64,000 nt of DNA, taken from positions 62,001 through 126,000 of the forward strand of contig NZ_JAMBLS010000004.1 of assembly GCF_023336905.1 (NCBI RefSeq). The letters run 5' to 3'. Of the stretch, positions 29,679-38,117 are shown in pieces. Made by a program: the position numbers and the translations under genes. How positions within the stretch are numbered: the first letter of the stretch is position 1; every line of letters starts with the position of its first letter. A model generated the notes under the pieces. That model did no database searches and had not been told where the DNA came from. It saw only the letters and a program-made list of their open reading frames with translations. The DNA comes from Bacteroides sp. ET71 (GTDB lineage Bacteria > Bacteroidota > Bacteroidia > Bacteroidales > Bacteroidaceae).

Positions 29679-30260
29679 CTACAGCAACTTTTGCTTTTTC
29701 AGTTCTTCCACCGCCGTCTCCAACTCAGCATACCAATCGGCTCCAAACTTGCGGATGAGCGGTTCCTTCAAGAACTTATAGACAGGCAGGTTCTCTTTCT
29801 GCCCCAACAGCATGGCCGCCTTGCAGACGTCCCAGCGGTGGTAATTGACGCCCTTGAACTCGCCGAAGTCCTTCACCCGTATGGGATAAAGATGGCAGGA
29901 AACGGGTTTGAGAAAGTCGGTCTTACCCTCGCGGCAAGCCTTCTCGATGGCACAATAGCAGCAACCCCGGTCGTCATAACAGGTGAACACACAGTCCTTG
30001 CCATTGACGATGGATGTCACCAGGTCGCCTTCCCGGTCCACGTAGGCCACGCCCTGCTTGTCGATAATAGCCCGCGCCTCGGGCGACAATTCATCCCAAA
30101 TGAGAGGCAGGACTTCTTCAATCTTTTCTATCTCTTCCAGTTCCAGGGGAGCACCGGCATCACCCTCGATGCAGCAGGCACCGCGACAGGCGGACAAATC
30201 ACACAGGAACTTCTCTTTCAGTACGTCGAAACTGACGACAACGTCTCCAATCTGTAACAC
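29679..30260 (-). CDS. DUF3109 family cysteine-rich protein
   Basis: 193 residues. Conserved cysteines in CDLSACRGACCIEGDAGAPL, CVFTCYDDRGCCYCAIEKAC, VSCHLYPIR and WDVCKAAM suggest a metal-binding (YkgJ-like) cluster; function unknown. The only suitable start is GTG at 30260 (VLQIGDVVVSFDV); its leader is the first copy of the 23-bp direct repeat at 30261-30283. Confidence 0.85.
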   Translation of the reverse strand: MLQIGDVVVSFDVLKEKFLCDLSACRGACCIEGDAGAPLELEEIEKIEEVLPLIWDELSPEARAIIDKQGVAYVDREGDLVTSIVNGKDCVFTCYDDRGCCYCAIEKACREGKTDFLKPVSCHLYPIRVKDFGEFKGVNYHRWDVCKAAMLLGQKENLPVYKFLKEPLIRKFGADWYAELETAVEELKKQKLL

Positions 30261-30283
30261 TTCTTAAATTGAGAATTGAGAAT
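30261..30283. repeat. 23-bp direct repeat, left copy
   Basis: TTCTTAAATTG-AGAATTGAGAAT, identical to 30731-30753. The copies bracket the broken four-helix-bundle gene, 470 bp apart. Related GAGAATTGAG strings recur at 30790-30862. Confidence 0.85.
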
Positions 30284-30303
30284 TAAAAATTAAACGCACG
30301 AAA

Positions 30304-30730
30304 CTATCTGCCCAAGTTATTCTTCATTGATTTAACGATACTCACCAATAAGTAGCCCGGCATAATTAGTTTATACTATAATGGAGAATGAAGCATCTGT
30401 CATTCTGAGCGAAGCCCGTAGGGCGTAGCCGAAGAATCTCACTACATGCACTGCCCAAGAAGATTGTGTCCTTCGGGAGATGTTTCGACTTCGCTGCGCT
30501 CCGCTCAACATGACAGATACACATCCTATATTCATCTTATTCAAAAAATCGGCTTTGCTTTGGGCATGATGGGCTTCTGCCACCAATGCACCAATAGCCG
30601 TCCCGCTACGAAGCATCTGCTTGGAAAGGACATACTCTTGTTGAGAATTGCATAAAAAACGATATGCGTTCACTACGCGAATAGCGAACGCATACGTTTT
30701 AACACGGATAACATTATCCCTGTCCACCAT
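30304..30730 (-). pseudogene. Four-helix-bundle protein (S23-like), disrupted
   Basis: The 5' part reads as a four-helix-bundle protein (VKTYAFAIRVVNAYRFL...EYVLSKQMLRSGTAIGALVAEAHHAQSKADFLNKMNI), then runs into a 124-bp palindromic element (30395-30518). Beyond it the frame that should end the protein (LIMPGYLLVSIVKSMKNNLGR, stop at 30304-30306) is shifted. The central helices are missing, so the gene is dead. The family also occurs as an intervening-sequence protein in 23S rRNA genes. Confidence 0.8.
30395..30518. mobile_element. 124-bp palindromic element inside the pseudogene
   Basis: The 17-bp ends match as inverted repeats at 15 positions: left ATCTGTCATTCTGAGCG (30395-30411), right CGCTCAACATGACAGAT (30502-30518). 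It has no coding capacity. Inner segments (CGAAGAATCTCAC, GAGATGTTTCGACTTCG) are also complementary-like. I see no target duplication. This looks like a non-autonomous MITE- or REP-like intergenic element. Confidence 0.7.
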
Positions 30731-30753
30731 TTCTTAAATTGAGAATTGAGAAT
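30731..30753. repeat. 23-bp direct repeat, right copy
   Basis: Identical to 30261-30283. Downstream, 30792-30862 holds GAGAATTGAG and its complement (CTCAATTCTCAATTT), an inverted repeat next to the gpmI stop that may act as a terminator. Confidence 0.85.
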
Positions 30754-30849
30754 CGAAAAATAGAATGTCCACGCTTTCTTGATATAAGAATAGAGAATTG
30801 AGAAATCAAGAGCAGTTCTGCGCTGCCATTATCTCTCAATTCTCAATTT

Positions 30850-32370
30850 TCAATCCTTAATTAAGTCCTTGCCCGTCATGTCAGCCGGCTGTGCCAGACC
30901 CATGATGTGCAGGATAGACGGAGCCACGTCGGCCAATACGCCGTTCTCTACCTTGGCGTCCTTGTTCGCAGTCACGTAAACGAAAGGCACGGGGTTGAGC
31001 GAGTGAGCCGTGTTGGGCGTACCGTCTTCGTTGATGGCGTGGTCGGCATTGCCATGGTCGGCGATGATGATGACCTCGTAGTCATTAGCCTTGGCAGCCT
31101 CTACGGTGTCGCGCACGCAGTTGTCGATGGCAACCACGGCCTTCTCGATAGCTTCGTAAACGCCCGTATGGCCCACCATGTCGCCGTTGGCGTAGTTCAC
31201 CACGATGAAATCATACTGCTGCGTGTTGATAGCCTCCACCAGCTTGTCCTTCACCTCGTAAGCGCTCATCTCCGGCTTCAGGTCGTAGGTAGCTACCTTG
31301 GGAGAGGGCACCAGGATGCGGTCTTCGCCTTCAAACGGAGCCTCGCGTCCGCCGTTGAAGAAGAAGGTCACGTGCGCATATTTCTCTGTCTCGGCGATGT
31401 GCAACTGTTTCTTGCCCTGCTTGCTGAGGTATTCGCCCAGTGTGTCGGCCACGTTCTCCTTGTCGAAGATGATGTGCACGCCCTTGAACGAAGCATCGTA
31501 CGGCGTCATGCAGTAGTATTGCAAGCCGGGGATGGTCTTCATGCCTTCCTCGGGCATATCCTGCTGGGTCAGTACCACGGTCAGTTCCTTGGCGCGGTCG
31601 TTGCGGTAGTTGAAGAAGATGACCACGTCGCCTTCCTTGATGGTGCCGTCGAAAGCGCAGTTGTTGATAGGTTTGATGAACTCGTCCGTCACGCCCTCGT
31701 CGTAGGATTCCTGCATGGCTTTCACCATGTCGTCAGCCTGCTTGCCCTGACCATTCACCAGCAGTTCGTAAGCCTCCTTGATGCGTCCCCAGCGCTTGTC
31801 GCGGTCCATGGCATAAAAGCGGCCCACGATGCTGGCAATGCGTCCGGCACTCTGTGCGCAGTGGTCGGTCAACTGCTGGATGAAGCCCTTGCCGCTCTTG
31901 GGGTCGGTATCACGGCCGTCCATGAAGCAGTGGATGAAGGTGCGTTCGCCGATGCCATATTCCTTGGCAATGTCGCAGAGCTTGAAGAGGTGGTCCAGCG
32001 AAGAGTGTACGCCACCGTTGGAGGTCAGGCCCATGAAGTGGATGTTTTTGCCGTGCTCCTTGGCGTAAGAGAAGGCAGAGACAATTTCCTTGTTCTTCAA
32101 GATGCTGCCGTCGGCACAGGCGCGGTTGATCTTCACCAAGTCCTGGTAAACGATGCGTCCGGCGCCGATATTGAGGTGTCCCACTTCGGAGTTACCCATC
32201 TGTCCGTCGGGCAGACCCACATTCTCACCGCTGGCCTGGAGCTGTGAGTGCGGATAGTTGGCCAACAGGCTGTCCCAGTAAGGAGTGGGGGTTACATAGA
32301 TTACATCGTCTTTCTGGCGGTCGCCAATGCCCCAACCGTCCAGAATCATTAAAAGAGCTTTCTTAGCCAT
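30850..32370 (-). CDS. gpmI: 2,3-bisphosphoglycerate-independent phosphoglycerate mutase
   Basis: 506 residues. Mn-dependent glycolytic enzyme interconverting 3- and 2-phosphoglycerate. MILDGWGIG (metal ligand Asp), the nucleophile Ser in [43 protein letters not shown], and late metal site [16 protein letters not shown]. Length is standard. Start at the ATG at 32370 ([13 protein letters not shown]). It is monocistronic, with a -7 element (minus TAACTTTG, 32413-32420) upstream. Confidence 0.96.
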   Translation of the reverse strand: MAKKALLMILDGWGIGDRQKDDVIYVTPTPYWDSLLANYPHSQLQASGENVGLPDGQMGNSEVGHLNIGAGRIVYQDLVKINRACADGSILKNKEIVSAFSYAKEHGKNIHFMGLTSNGGVHSSLDHLFKLCDIAKEYGIGERTFIHCFMDGRDTDPKSGKGFIQQLTDHCAQSAGRIASIVGRFYAMDRDKRWGRIKEAYELLVNGQGKQADDMVKAMQESYDEGVTDEFIKPINNCAFDGTIKEGDVVIFFNYRNDRAKELTVVLTQQDMPEEGMKTIPGLQYYCMTPYDASFKGVHIIFDKENVADTLGEYLSKQGKKQLHIAETEKYAHVTFFFNGGREAPFEGEDRILVPSPKVATYDLKPEMSAYEVKDKLVEAINTQQYDFIVVNYANGDMVGHTGVYEAIEKAVVAIDNCVRDTVEAAKANDYEVIIIADHGNADHAINEDGTPNTAHSLNPVPFVYVTANKDAKVENGVLADVAPSILHIMGLAQPADMTGKDLIKD

Positions 32371-32412
32371 AGTATGTAAAAATTTAAATTGAACTTTTGC
32401 CTTTATGCGGCA

Positions 32413-32420
32413 CAAAGTTA
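32413..32420 (-). promoter_or_regulatory. gpmI -7 element
   Basis: Minus-strand TAACTTTG, 43 nt before the gpmI start. Confidence 0.6.
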
Positions 32421-32549
32421 CAAAAATCCCGGCGGGTAGCAACGGCACAGAGGCATAAAAGAACTGAAAATGTGGAAAGAGGCAAGGAGGGCACCAGACG
32501 CAGGCATCCGGAGGAAGCCCCGAAATGGCCTCCAGAGGCTCTGTGGAGC

Positions 32550-32584
32550 GGCTTCAGAAAGGTATATTACCTTTCGTAGAAGCC
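32550..32584. repeat. Intergenic hairpin
   Basis: GGCTTC and GAAGCC flank an inner perfect inverted repeat GAAAGGTA-TAT-TACCTTTC. No T-run follows on either strand, so a terminator is unlikely. Confidence 0.6.
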
Positions 32585-32727
32585 TTTGGGGGAGATGCCG
32601 GCCAAGGTCATGATTTGTCAGGAAAACGGTCAAAAGATTTGCCCTGCCGGATGCCGACCGGAAGACCGGAAAGACATCACCCGAAGGATGAACGGGGAGA
32701 ACCGCCTTACCGTACCAAGATTTTTCC

Positions 32728-32735
32728 TACCTTTG
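32728..32735 (+). promoter_or_regulatory. corA -7 element
   Basis: TACCTTTG, 33 nt before the start codon. Confidence 0.6.
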
Positions 32736-32767
32736 CCGTACCGAACCCTACTAAATGACCTGTAACG

Positions 32768-33694
32768 ATGAGAAAATACCTCTTCAGCGAGAACGGCTTC
32801 GTCGAACGGCCGGAATGGGCGCCCAACTGCTGGGTGAACGTGGAGTGCCCGGACAACAACGACTTCGACTTCCTGACCCAACAGCTACGGGTGCCCGAGG
32901 CTTTCCTGACAGACATTGCCGACGTGGACGAACGCCCTCGCACCGACACCGAGGGCAACTGGCTGCTGACCATCCTGCGCATACCCATGCAGAACGACAA
33001 GCCGGACATCCCGTTCGTCACCGTACCCATCGGCATCATCACCAACGACGACGTCATCATCTCCGTCTGCTACCACCGCACGGAGATGATGAGCGACTTC
33101 GTGGCACACACCCAGCGCAAGGGCATCGCCGTGAACAACAAGCTCGACCTCATCCTGCGCATCATTTACTCCTCGGCCGTATGGTTCCTGAAATACCTGA
33201 AACAGATTAACAACGTCGTCACCGAGGCGGAAAAGGAACTGGAGCGGAGCATCCGCAACGAAGACCTGCTGCGGCTGATGAAACTGCAAAAGTCGCTGGT
33301 CTACTTCGATACAAGCATCCGCGGCAACGAAGTAATGATTGGCCGCCTGAAAAACATCTTCCAAGACACAGACTACCTGGACATGGGCCTGCTGGACGAC
33401 GTGCTTATCGAACTGAAACAGGCCGTAAACACGGTGAACATCTACAGCGACATCCTGACTGGCACGATGGACGCCTTTGCCTCCATCATCTCGAACAACG
33501 TGAACGCCATCATGAAACGCATGACCAGCCTGAGCATCACGCTGATGATTCCCACACTCATCGCCAGCTTCTACGGCATGAACGTGGACGTGCACATCGA
33601 GCACATGCCCTACGCCTTCGCGCTCATCGTGGTCGTATCGGTGCTGCTGTCGGCGGGCACCTTTGTGCTGTTCCGCAAAATCAAGTGGTTCTGA
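32768..33694 (+). CDS. corA: CorA-family magnesium/divalent-cation transporter
   Basis: 308 residues. A long cytoplasmic N-terminal part with coiled coils, then two C-terminal membrane helices; the first ends in Y-G270-M-N272-V, the CorA selectivity signature, and the second (YAFALIVVVSVLLSAGTFVLF) is followed by a basic tail RKIKWF. Likely a homopentameric Mg2+ channel. Its stop abuts the convergent rnhB stop with no gap. Confidence 0.93.
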   Translation: MRKYLFSENGFVERPEWAPNCWVNVECPDNNDFDFLTQQLRVPEAFLTDIADVDERPRTDTEGNWLLTILRIPMQNDKPDIPFVTVPIGIITNDDVIISVCYHRTEMMSDFVAHTQRKGIAVNNKLDLILRIIYSSAVWFLKYLKQINNVVTEAEKELERSIRNEDLLRLMKLQKSLVYFDTSIRGNEVMIGRLKNIFQDTDYLDMGLLDDVLIELKQAVNTVNIYSDILTGTMDAFASIISNNVNAIMKRMTSLSITLMIPTLIASFYGMNVDVHIEHMPYAFALIVVVSVLLSAGTFVLFRKIKWF

Positions 33695-34300
33695 TTACTC
33701 AAACTTCAGTTCCAGTTGTCCATCGCCCAACAGATTGAACGAACGGCGATGGTAAGGCGTCGTGCCATGCAGGGCGATGGCGGCACGGTGCTCGCGGGTG
33801 GGATAGCCCTTGTTGCGGTCCCAGCCATAGTCGGGATACTCGGCATGGAGGCGCAGCATGTAGTCATCACGATAGGTCTTGGCCAAGACAGAGGCGGCAG
33901 CAATCGAAAGATACTTGCCGTCGCCCTTGACCACGGTGGTATGAGGTATGCCGGGATAAGGGCGGAAACGGTTGCCGTCGATAAGCAGGTGCTGCGGGCG
34001 GACTTTCAGCGCATCCACAGCGCGGTGCATGGCCAGAAAGGAGGCGTTGAGAATGTTGATTTCGTCTATCTCCTGTGGCGAAACCACCCCCACGGCCCAG
34101 GCCAAGGCTTCGCGCTGGATGACAGGGCGCAGGTCGTAGCGTTGCCGTTCGGTCAGTTGCTTGGAGTCATTCAGCAGTTCGTTTCGGAAGTCCGGAGGCA
34201 GAATGACGGCAGCAGCATAGACGGCGCCCGCCAGACAGCCTCGGCCGGCCTCGTCGCAGCCGGCTTCTATCAAATCTTCGTGTAAATAGGGCAATAGCAT
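33695..34300 (-). CDS. rnhB: Ribonuclease HII
   Basis: 201 residues. Cleaves RNA in RNA-DNA hybrids. The acidic motif D16-E-A-G-R-G is present, and [23 protein letters not shown] and [14 protein letters not shown] follow as in the family. ATG 34300 ([19 protein letters not shown]) is chosen over a longer frame starting at 34372. Confidence 0.94.
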   Translation of the reverse strand: MLLPYLHEDLIEAGCDEAGRGCLAGAVYAAAVILPPDFRNELLNDSKQLTERQRYDLRPVIQREALAWAVGVVSPQEIDEINILNASFLAMHRAVDALKVRPQHLLIDGNRFRPYPGIPHTTVVKGDGKYLSIAAASVLAKTYRDDYMLRLHAEYPDYGWDRNKGYPTREHRAAIALHGTTPYHRRSFNLLGDGQLELKFE

Positions 34301-34312
34301 GGTGCAAAGTAA

Positions 34313-34356
34313 ACGGATTTTCCGGACATACGCTTCACGAAGTCCGAAAAATCCGT
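34313..34356 (-). terminator. Hairpin between the lipoprotein gene and rnhB
   Basis: ACGGATTTT (from 34313) pairs with AAAATCCGT (to 34356), with inner GGAC/GTCC. It lies after the minus-strand lipoprotein gene, but the following T-run is short, so it may be attenuating or inactive. Confidence 0.45.
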
Positions 34357-34404
34357 AGAAAAACTCTCTCAAAAAAATGATTGTCTCCGAAAAAAGCCAG
34401 TGCT

Positions 34405-34788
34405 TTATTCCACACGGTGGAAGATGGTACGGTCGAAGTACTCGCCATATTCGTCGCGGCCGGATACTTCCAATATCAATTCCGTCGAAGTCAGAGAAGC
34501 CACCGTAAATGCCCCGGAGGCTTCCGTCCCGTTTACAATCAGGCGATTGCCCGACGCGTTCCAGGTGCCGTTGTCACCGTCGAAGTAAACTGTGCCGTCT
34601 TCAAAAAACTCGGCATATTCGCCGTAGACAGGTTCTTCGTAAGGAATGCGTTCTCCATCGGGCGTGTAATAGTACCCTTCGTAACTCACCAGTTCCCAGC
34701 GGCCTATCAGCAGCCTGGTATCAAAGCCTTCTTCGTCGTCGCTGCACGACACGAACCCTGCGCTAAGTGCCAGCAGACATACCAGCAT
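34405..34788 (-). CDS. Lipocalin-like lipoprotein, start region interrupted by TGA
   Basis: 127 residues from ATG 34788. Lipobox-like [13 protein letters not shown], then a lipocalin-type beta barrel start ([24 protein letters not shown]...[11 protein letters not shown]...IFHRVE). An upstream in-frame ATG (34812-34810) with a typical A-rich leader begins M-K-T-L-R-V and then meets TGA (34794-34792), one codon before the internal ATG. The longer form looks like the ancestral start, giving a normal basic signal peptide; the shorter form lacks positive charge at its N-terminus and may export poorly. Confidence 0.65.
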   Translation of the reverse strand: MLVCLLALSAGFVSCSDDEEGFDTRLLIGRWELVSYEGYYYTPDGERIPYEEPVYGEYAEFFEDGTVYFDGDNGTWNASGNRLIVNGTEASGAFTVASLTSTELILEVSGRDEYGEYFDRTIFHRVE

Positions 34789-34812
34789 GGATCAAACTCT
34801 CAATGTTTTCAT

Positions 34813-35099
34813 GTTCTTTTGTTTTTCGAACCCGCGGTTCCTGCGGGCAGTTAACCATTCAAACAAGAAATGCAAGAACCGACAGGACAATAAGCATCCC
34901 GCTGCAAATCTCCCCTAACAACAGACAAATTTAGAAAAAACGATAAGAAATGCCAAAAAGGGTTTCATACACATTTGCACCAAAACAAACGGACGATGCA
35001 CCAAGCACGCGAAAAAAAGGACTAAGTGGATGAAAAAAATTCGGGACGTAATGCCTATTTTTGCAACCGCTTATGTAAGAACCGTTCTATAAGAGAAAT
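34813..35099. other. Intergenic region between lipoprotein and lysO genes
   Basis: No gene seen. CCCGC/GCGGG at 34831-34847 is a small overlapping palindrome in the lipoprotein leader. A -7-like TATTTTTG at 35056-35063 lies 37 nt before the first lysO gene. Confidence 0.5.
35056..35063 (+). promoter_or_regulatory. lysO -7 element
   Basis: TATTTTTG matches TAnnTTTG; no clear -33 element. Confidence 0.5.
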
Positions 35100-35387
35100 A
35101 TGTTCACCGTCATCTCACTCATGCTGGCCGGCATTGCGGCCGGATTCTTGCTGCGCCGCCACCGGCTGGGGGCCGTGCGGCGTCTTGTCACCGTGCTCAT
35201 CTGGCTGCTGCTCTTCCTGCTGGGCGTCGAGGTAGGGGGCAACGAGCGCATCGTCCGCGGCCTGCACACGCTGGGGCTGGAGGCACTGGCCATCGCCACG
35301 GCGGCCACGCTGGGCAGCGTACTGGCGGCCTGGGGATTGTGGCGATGGGCCAACCGCAGAAAGGAGGGTGCTGGCCATGAAGGGTAG
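35100..35387 (+). CDS. LysO-type lysine exporter, N-terminal half
   Basis: 95 residues, three hydrophobic segments (FTVISLMLAGIAAGFLL, LVTVLIWLLLFLLGVEVGG, LEALAIATAATLGSVLAAWGLW). It corresponds to the first part of the DUF340/LysO transporter. The second half is encoded by the next, overlapping frame. Two-gene forms are known in Bacteroidota, so this is probably a natural split rather than a frameshift. Confidence 0.82.
   Translation: MFTVISLMLAGIAAGFLLRRHRLGAVRRLVTVLIWLLLFLLGVEVGGNERIVRGLHTLGLEALAIATAATLGSVLAAWGLWRWANRRKEGAGHEG
35361..35367 (+). promoter_or_regulatory. Strong Shine-Dalgarno for the second lysO gene
   Basis: AAGGAGG at 35361-35367, 9 nt before ATG 35377. Such complete sites are rare in this group and decide the start in favour of 35377 over the GTG at 35368. 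Confidence 0.75.
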
Positions 35388-35979
35388 CCTCATCATCGTG
35401 GGATTTTTCGCACTGGGCGTGGCGTGCGGACTGGGCCAGGTCTTCCCCATCGACCCGGCGCAGACGGATGTCAGCTTCTACGCCCTCTGTGCGCTGATGT
35501 TCTGCGTGGGCTTGGGGCTGGGCAGCGACCCGCAGACGTTGCGCAACTTCCGCTCACTCAGTCCGCGGCTGATGCTCCTGCCGCTGGGCACCGTCGCAGG
35601 CACGCTGGCGGGTGCGGCCGCAGTCAGCCTGATGCTGGCCCACCGCTCGGCGGGCGACTGCCTGGCCGTGGGCGCGGGCTTTGGCTACTACTCGCTGTCC
35701 AGCATCTTCATCACGGAATACAAGGGGGCGGAACTGGGCACGGTGGCACTCCTGGCCAACATCATCCGCGAACTGCTGACGCTGCTGCTCGCCCCGCTGC
35801 TGGCCCGGTGGTTCGGTCCGCTGGCACCCATCTCGGCCGGGGGGGCCACGACGATGGACACGACGCTGCCTGTCATCACGCAGGCATCGGGCCAGCGCTT
35901 CGTCATCGTCTCCATCTACCACGGCTTTCTGGTCGATTTCAGCGTGCCCTTCCTCGTCACGCTATTCTGCAGCCTCTGA
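35377..35979 (+). CDS. LysO-type lysine exporter, C-terminal half
   Basis: 200 residues, about six membrane segments. Conserved LysO stretches: MFCVGLGLGSDPQTLRNF, GAGFGYYSLSSIFITEYKGAELGTVALLANIIRELLTL, GGATTMDTTLPVI, and IVSIYHGFLVDFSVPFLV. It overlaps the previous gene by 11 nt, and the strong ribosome-binding site supports independent initiation. Lysine export is inferred from E. coli LysO. Confidence 0.88.
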   Translation: MKGSLIIVGFFALGVACGLGQVFPIDPAQTDVSFYALCALMFCVGLGLGSDPQTLRNFRSLSPRLMLLPLGTVAGTLAGAAAVSLMLAHRSAGDCLAVGAGFGYYSLSSIFITEYKGAELGTVALLANIIRELLTLLLAPLLARWFGPLAPISAGGATTMDTTLPVITQASGQRFVIVSIYHGFLVDFSVPFLVTLFCSL

Positions 35980-36023
35980 GACGAGATACCACTTTTCCAC
36001 CCCCGGAACCGCTCTTCCAGACC

Positions 36024-36089
36024 GCCACGCTTCTGCCGGACAACAGCGATGCTTCCGACGGACAAGAGCCGCGTCCCGTCCGGGCCATA
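36024..36089 (+). repeat. 22-bp degenerate intergenic repeat, site E (lysO-metallopeptidase gap)
   Basis: Three consecutive 22-bp units start at 36024, 36046 and 36068: GCCACGCTTC-TG-CCGGACAACA, then GCGATGCTTC-CGA-CGGACAAGA, then a more diverged GCCGCGTCCCGTCCGGG. The gap separates convergent genes, so the repeats are not upstream of any start codon here. Confidence 0.75.
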
Positions 36090-36100
36090 GCCCAGCCTCA

Positions 36101-36814
36101 TCAGAACGTGCAGCGATGCTTCCCCAGCTCGTCGCGCAAGGCATGTGCCCGTCCGCCCGTCAGCGTGTCCAACAAATCCCAGAAACGCGGCCCGTGATTC
36201 ATCTCGCGCGTGTGCGCCAGCTCGTGCAACAACACGTAATCTATCAGCGGCAACGGCAGCAGCAAGAGATGGAGCGACAGATTGATATCGCCCCGCGCCG
36301 AACAACTGCCCCATCGCCCGGTGCTGGAATTTATCTTCACTGAACGAAACGTCAGTCCATGCGCACGGGCCAGCATCTCCAGCCGCACGGGCAACACCTC
36401 CTTCGCCCGCCGGCGCATGGCCTCGGTGATGACCCGGCGCAACCACGCCTGCCGCGAAGCATCGCCCCAATCGGTCTGCGCAGGATAGAACAGTCTCACC
36501 CCGCCATCAGGCTCACGACGCAGCACGAAACGCGTCCCCGTCCCCTCGGCCAGCGACAGCCGGAAACACGGGGCATCGATGCGAAAGTCCGGCCCGATGG
36601 CCACCGGACGAAAAGCCGCCGACAGCATCCTGCGCAAGCGCGGGCGCAAGCCCTCGACAGCACGCTTCAACTCCTCCGTCCCCACACCAAGCGGAATGGT
36701 CACCCACAACTCCCGCTCCTTGGCACGAAACGTCAGGCGGCGCGCCCGGGCATTGACGCGGATATGAAAACGCCCCAGCTCAGGGTCTTCGTATATATAT
36801 TCCAACTGGCTCAT
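36101..36814 (-). CDS. YgjP-like metal-dependent hydrolase (M48-related)
   Basis: 237 residues. The zinc motif H197-E-L-A-H201 with a third His at H207 (HELAHTREMNHGPRFW) is characteristic of the DUF45/YgjP group; SVKINSSTGRWGSCSARGDINLSLHLLLLP before it is also typical. No signal peptide is seen, so it is probably cytoplasmic. Start at ATG 36814 (MSQLEYIYED); the frame extends far upstream into non-coding sequence. Confidence 0.9.
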   Translation of the reverse strand: MSQLEYIYEDPELGRFHIRVNARARRLTFRAKERELWVTIPLGVGTEELKRAVEGLRPRLRRMLSAAFRPVAIGPDFRIDAPCFRLSLAEGTGTRFVLRREPDGGVRLFYPAQTDWGDASRQAWLRRVITEAMRRRAKEVLPVRLEMLARAHGLTFRSVKINSSTGRWGSCSARGDINLSLHLLLLPLPLIDYVLLHELAHTREMNHGPRFWDLLDTLTGGRAHALRDELGKHRCTF

Positions 36815-37052
36815 CGGCTGCAAAAAAACGAATAAACCGCGACATCGACAAGAAAAAAACGCACATTCCGAACACTGAAAACGGACGGCTTGTCCGATTC
36901 CGGACACTCGATAAAAAGCAAAGCACCTCATTATCACACGATTAACAGTTTGGCACAAATCTTGATACAAAAAAAAGTGAGACGCACGTGCAACTTTCTC
37001 CAACCGCCCTGCGTCTAACAGACAAAAGGAACACCCATTAACAAATAAGACA

Positions 37053-37895
37053 ATGAAAGCAAAAACAATCCTCGGCAGCCTGCTCATCCTCTTGGCAAGC
37101 TGCCAGACAAGCGCCCAAGGATGGTTCGGACAAGAGACCATCAAAGAAAGCAAAAACTACGTGACGAAGGAAATCAACGTGAAAGACTTCACGCGCATCA
37201 GCCTCGCGGGAAGCCCCACCGTCACCTACACCCAACGGGACGGCAAGCCGGAAGTCGTCGTCTACACCTCCGACAACATCGCCGAAGCGCTGGACATCCA
37301 CGTCAGCGAAAATACCCTGTACATCGGCTTCAAGAAAAACCTCCGCGTCTCCTACAAGAAGCTGGACATCCGCGTCTCCTCGCCCCGGCTGAATGCCGTC
37401 AACATCGCCGGATCGGGCGAAGTGCACATAGCCGACGGCCTCCAGACCGACGACCTGCAACTGAGCCTCGCCGGCTCGGGAGACCTAACCGGACAAGGCA
37501 TCCGGTGCAACCAACTGAAGACCTCCGTAGCCGGGTCGGGCGACCTGCACCTGACGGACATCCGCTGCGTACAGACCACAGCCTTCGTGGCCGGTTCGGG
37601 CGACCTCTCGCTGAAAGGCCTCCTTTGCCAATCCGTCGGAGCCTCCGTAGCCGGTAGCGGCGACCTCGTGCTGAACGGCACCGCCGACCAGGCCAACTAC
37701 CACGTATCCGGCTCGGGAGACCTCTCCGCCTCGAAGCTCAAGGCCCAACAGGTAGAAGCCTCGGTGGCCGGCAGCGGCGACATCACCTGCCACGCCACGG
37801 ACCTCCTGAAAGCCAACATCTCAGGCAGTGGCGAGATAGGCTACGCCGGGAGCCCGCGCTTAGAGGTCCCCAAGAAAGGCATCTACAAACTCTGA
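37053..37895 (+). CDS. GIN-domain (DUF2807) exported protein
   Basis: 280 residues. Signal peptide or lipobox MKAKTILGSLLILLASC. The GIN domain follows, with a periodic G-S-G-D/E motif about every 20 residues (IAGSGEVHI, LAGSGDLTG, VAGSGDLHL, VAGSGDLSL, VAGSGDLVL, VSGSGDLSA, VAGSGDITC, ISGSGEIGY), consistent with a right-handed beta-helix. Surface or periplasmic; function unknown. The sigma/anti-sigma operon is convergent to it, so co-regulation is only a guess. Confidence 0.88.
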   Translation: MKAKTILGSLLILLASCQTSAQGWFGQETIKESKNYVTKEINVKDFTRISLAGSPTVTYTQRDGKPEVVVYTSDNIAEALDIHVSENTLYIGFKKNLRVSYKKLDIRVSSPRLNAVNIAGSGEVHIADGLQTDDLQLSLAGSGDLTGQGIRCNQLKTSVAGSGDLHLTDIRCVQTTAFVAGSGDLSLKGLLCQSVGASVAGSGDLVLNGTADQANYHVSGSGDLSASKLKAQQVEASVAGSGDITCHATDLLKANISGSGEIGYAGSPRLEVPKKGIYKL

Positions 37896-37914
37896 CCATT
37901 CTCTCTTAACAACA

Positions 37915-38006
37915 GCCCCCGCTCCTCTCCGGCGATGGAAAGGCGGGGGCACAAAATGACAAAAGGGACGCTGCTCACGCGGCATCCCTTTTATGTTAGT
38001 TTTTTC
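37915..38006 (+). terminator. Tandem terminator hairpins after the GIN-domain gene
   Basis: First stem GCCCCCGC (37915-37922) with GCGGGGGC ending at 37950; second stem AAAAGGGA (37961-37968) with TCCCTTTT (37985-37992), followed shortly by TTAGTTTTTT. Confidence 0.8.
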
Positions 38007-38117
38007 ATAAGATTTTGAGAGAGAATTGAAACTTCACAGCCTCAATCATCCTAATAAAGCACACTAACTATATTTAAAGCAAATGAAAATGTTATATGAA
38101 ACGCAAACGAAAAAGCG

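Larger units (their letters stand above)
32371..32767. other. Divergent gpmI-corA intergenic region
   Basis: No gene seen. Minus TAACTTTG (32413-32420) is the gpmI -7 element; plus TACCTTTG (32728-32735) is the corA -7 element. A strong hairpin at 32550-32584 lies in the middle. Confidence 0.6.

Noticed and set aside
35100-35979. LysO as one frameshifted gene
   Set aside because: The second frame has its own ATG and a strong Shine-Dalgarno, and two-gene forms are known in the phylum.
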